From contig VBKQ01000109.1 of the NCBI GenBank assembly GCA_005879505.1, forward strand, positions 1-14,417: a stretch of 14,417 nt of DNA, given 5' to 3'. Shown here one piece after another: positions 13,333 through 14,417 of the stretch. The stretch is from Deltaproteobacteria bacterium. Lineage in GTDB: Bacteria; Myxococcota; Myxococcia; Myxococcales; 40CM-4-68-19. The position numbers were made by a program, and so were the translations under genes. The notes under the pieces were generated by a model that saw nothing but the letters and a program-made list of their open reading frames with translations, did no database searches and had not been told where the DNA came from. Position 1 is the stretch's first letter. Each line of letters opens with the position of its first letter.

Positions 13333-14417
13333 CTACTTGCCGCTGACCTTGCGGATGGGTGGGCACTCCCGGTTGCTGACGCAGTCGAACTTCTCCACGT
13401 CGACGAACTGTCCGTCCACACGGAACCGGGCGAGCTGCGCGACGATGTTCCCGTTCGCGTCGTAGTCGCAGGGACCGGAGGCGCCCTGGTAGTCGATGGC
13501 CCTATCCTCTCTGATCAACTGCACCGCTCGCGCGAATCCCGCGGCGCCGGCATCCACCGGCTCTCCCTTGCGGTCGTTGATGGCTCGCATCGAGTCGCGG
13601 ATCATGGCGCCCGTCACCTGATCCGGGTTCTTGAGCTTGTTCTGATGGATGGCCTGGAGCGTCGCGAGCATCACCGTCATCGCCGCGTCGTAGGCGGCGG
13701 CATCGCGGAACGCCGGTAGCTGGCCGTTGAGCCCCTTCAGGTCCTCGCTGAACACGCGCGCCGAGGTCCCTTCGCCGAGCACCGCCTGCGAGGTCCCTTC
13801 CTGGCCGTTGACGGCCGTCGACAGGCTCTCGAGAACGCGCGCGGCACGGAAGTTGTGTGTGTGCACGAGGCGGACCTTCGAGCCGCTCTCCAGCCAGGCC
13901 TTGGTGAAGTGCACCTCGAACTTCGGAAAGGAGATGGCGACCACCGCGTCGGGAATCCCGTCCGCTCTGCCCGTGCTTTCGTTGCGCTTGTCGATCAGCT
14001 TCGTGACGTCTCTGCTCCACGCGTACTCGGTGGGAACCGCCTTCACGTCGTGGAACACCTGCTCGACGGTGGCGTCGGGCGCGAGCTGTAGCACGTTCTT
14101 CTTCAGCGAGTCCGCGAATCCATGCCCGTACGGGTCGTCGCTGGCATAGATGCCGAGCTTGAAGTGGCCGTCGCCGTTCACGTCGCCCTTGTTGCCGGAC
14201 GCGACCAGCATGTGCGCGAGCAGCCGCGCCTGATAGGCGTCGCTCATGGTCGTCCGGAAGTTCCAGCCTTTCCCGTTGCGGAGGGCCGCCTGCTTGATCG
14301 GATCCGCGTCGGTCGCCGCGGGATCGTTGATGGCCGGCGACGTGCAGGCCATGCAGACGACTGGAACCTCGAGGGCGTGGGAAGAGTCGCCGTCGTACGC
14401 GAGCATGTTGATCGCGA
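13333..14417 (-). CDS. Type 1 periplasmic binding protein, LivK-like ABC transporter component (partial, N-terminus beyond right edge)
   Basis: The visible C-terminal 361 residues resemble the substrate-binding subunits of branched-chain amino acid or amide ABC transporters (Peripla_BP_6 fold). Landmarks in order are VPVVCMACTSPAIND, WNFRTTMSDAYQARLLA, LGIYASDDPYGHGFADSLKK, PDAVVAISFP, AAYDAAMTVMLATLQAIH and the near-terminal GASGPCDYDANGNIVAQLA. The last is the usual GASG...FD..G motif of LivK-type proteins. The open frame continues through the window end (A-I-N before the internal ATG at 14406), so that ATG is not the start; the signal peptide and the first strands are missing. Oddities are several cysteines (a CMAC pair early, PCDYD, and two in the tail DCVSNRECPP) and a calcium-loop-like DVNGDG at 14167-14184. 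No permease or ATPase subunit is visible. The ligand is unknown. Confidence 0.8.
   Translation of the reverse strand, partial: AINMLAYDGDSSHALEVPVVCMACTSPAINDPAATDADPIKQAALRNGKGWNFRTTMSDAYQARLLAHMLVASGNKGDVNGDGHFKLGIYASDDPYGHGFADSLKKNVLQLAPDATVEQVFHDVKAVPTEYAWSRDVTKLIDKRNESTGRADGIPDAVVAISFPKFEVHFTKAWLESGSKVRLVHTHNFRAARVLESLSTAVNGQEGTSQAVLGEGTSARVFSEDLKGLNGQLPAFRDAAAYDAAMTVMLATLQAIHQNKLKNPDQVTGAMIRDSMRAINDRKGEPVDAGAAGFARAVQLIREDRAIDYQGASGPCDYDANGNIVAQLARFRVDGQFVDVEKFDCVSNRECPPIRKVSGK

Noticed and set aside
1..14417. CRISPR array, tRNA/rRNA, insertion sequence or attachment site
   Set aside because: No repeated spacer units, cloverleaf-like sequence, transposase reading frame or terminal repeats were seen.

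Overview
The window is a GC-rich bacterial chromosome segment coding on both strands. The gene families present (NAD-dependent epimerase plus WbuB-like glycosyltransferase, Ig-like/cupredoxin lipoprotein, Cus-type RND pump with a YtkA-like adaptor domain, LivK-like binding protein, and a proline-rich exported protein of a type I associate with myxobacteria) suggest a Gram-negative organism, most likely Myxococcota or a related deep lineage. That placement is inference from base composition and families, not from a marker gene.

Layout. At the left edge two minus-strand genes of cell-surface polysaccharide synthesis overlap by an ATGA: a broken NAD-dependent epimerase (792-1744) and a glycosyltransferase that runs off the edge (1-795). 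A 363-base gap with two small hairpins separates them from a plus-strand Mg2+-type P-type ATPase (2108-4783). This ATPase converges, with only 7 bases between stop codons, on a large minus-strand gene series at 12210-4791. In transcription order that series is: an Ig-like plus cupredoxin lipoprotein, a broken class I methyltransferase, a small exported Cys protein, a TolC-type outer-membrane factor, a CusB-type adaptor with an extra YtkA-like domain, and a CusA-type RND pump with the full Cu(I)/Ag(I) methionine triad. The last three overlap one another. The 240-base divergent region 12211-12450 holds two inverted repeats and separates this series from a plus-strand exported proline-rich protein (12451-13311), which converges on a type 1 periplasmic binding protein truncated by the right edge (13333-14417).

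How the genes work together. The pump, adaptor and outer-membrane factor would form a tripartite copper/silver exporter. The upstream lipoprotein, with an amicyanin-like type 1 copper site, and the small Cys protein are good candidates for extra periplasmic copper-handling parts. No CusF, CueR or CusRS gene is visible in the window. The most notable anomaly is that two unrelated genes, the epimerase and the methyltransferase, each lack an internal block and change reading frame at the junction. This is either real gene decay or a recurring assembly fault. No RNA genes, insertion sequences or CRISPR arrays were seen.
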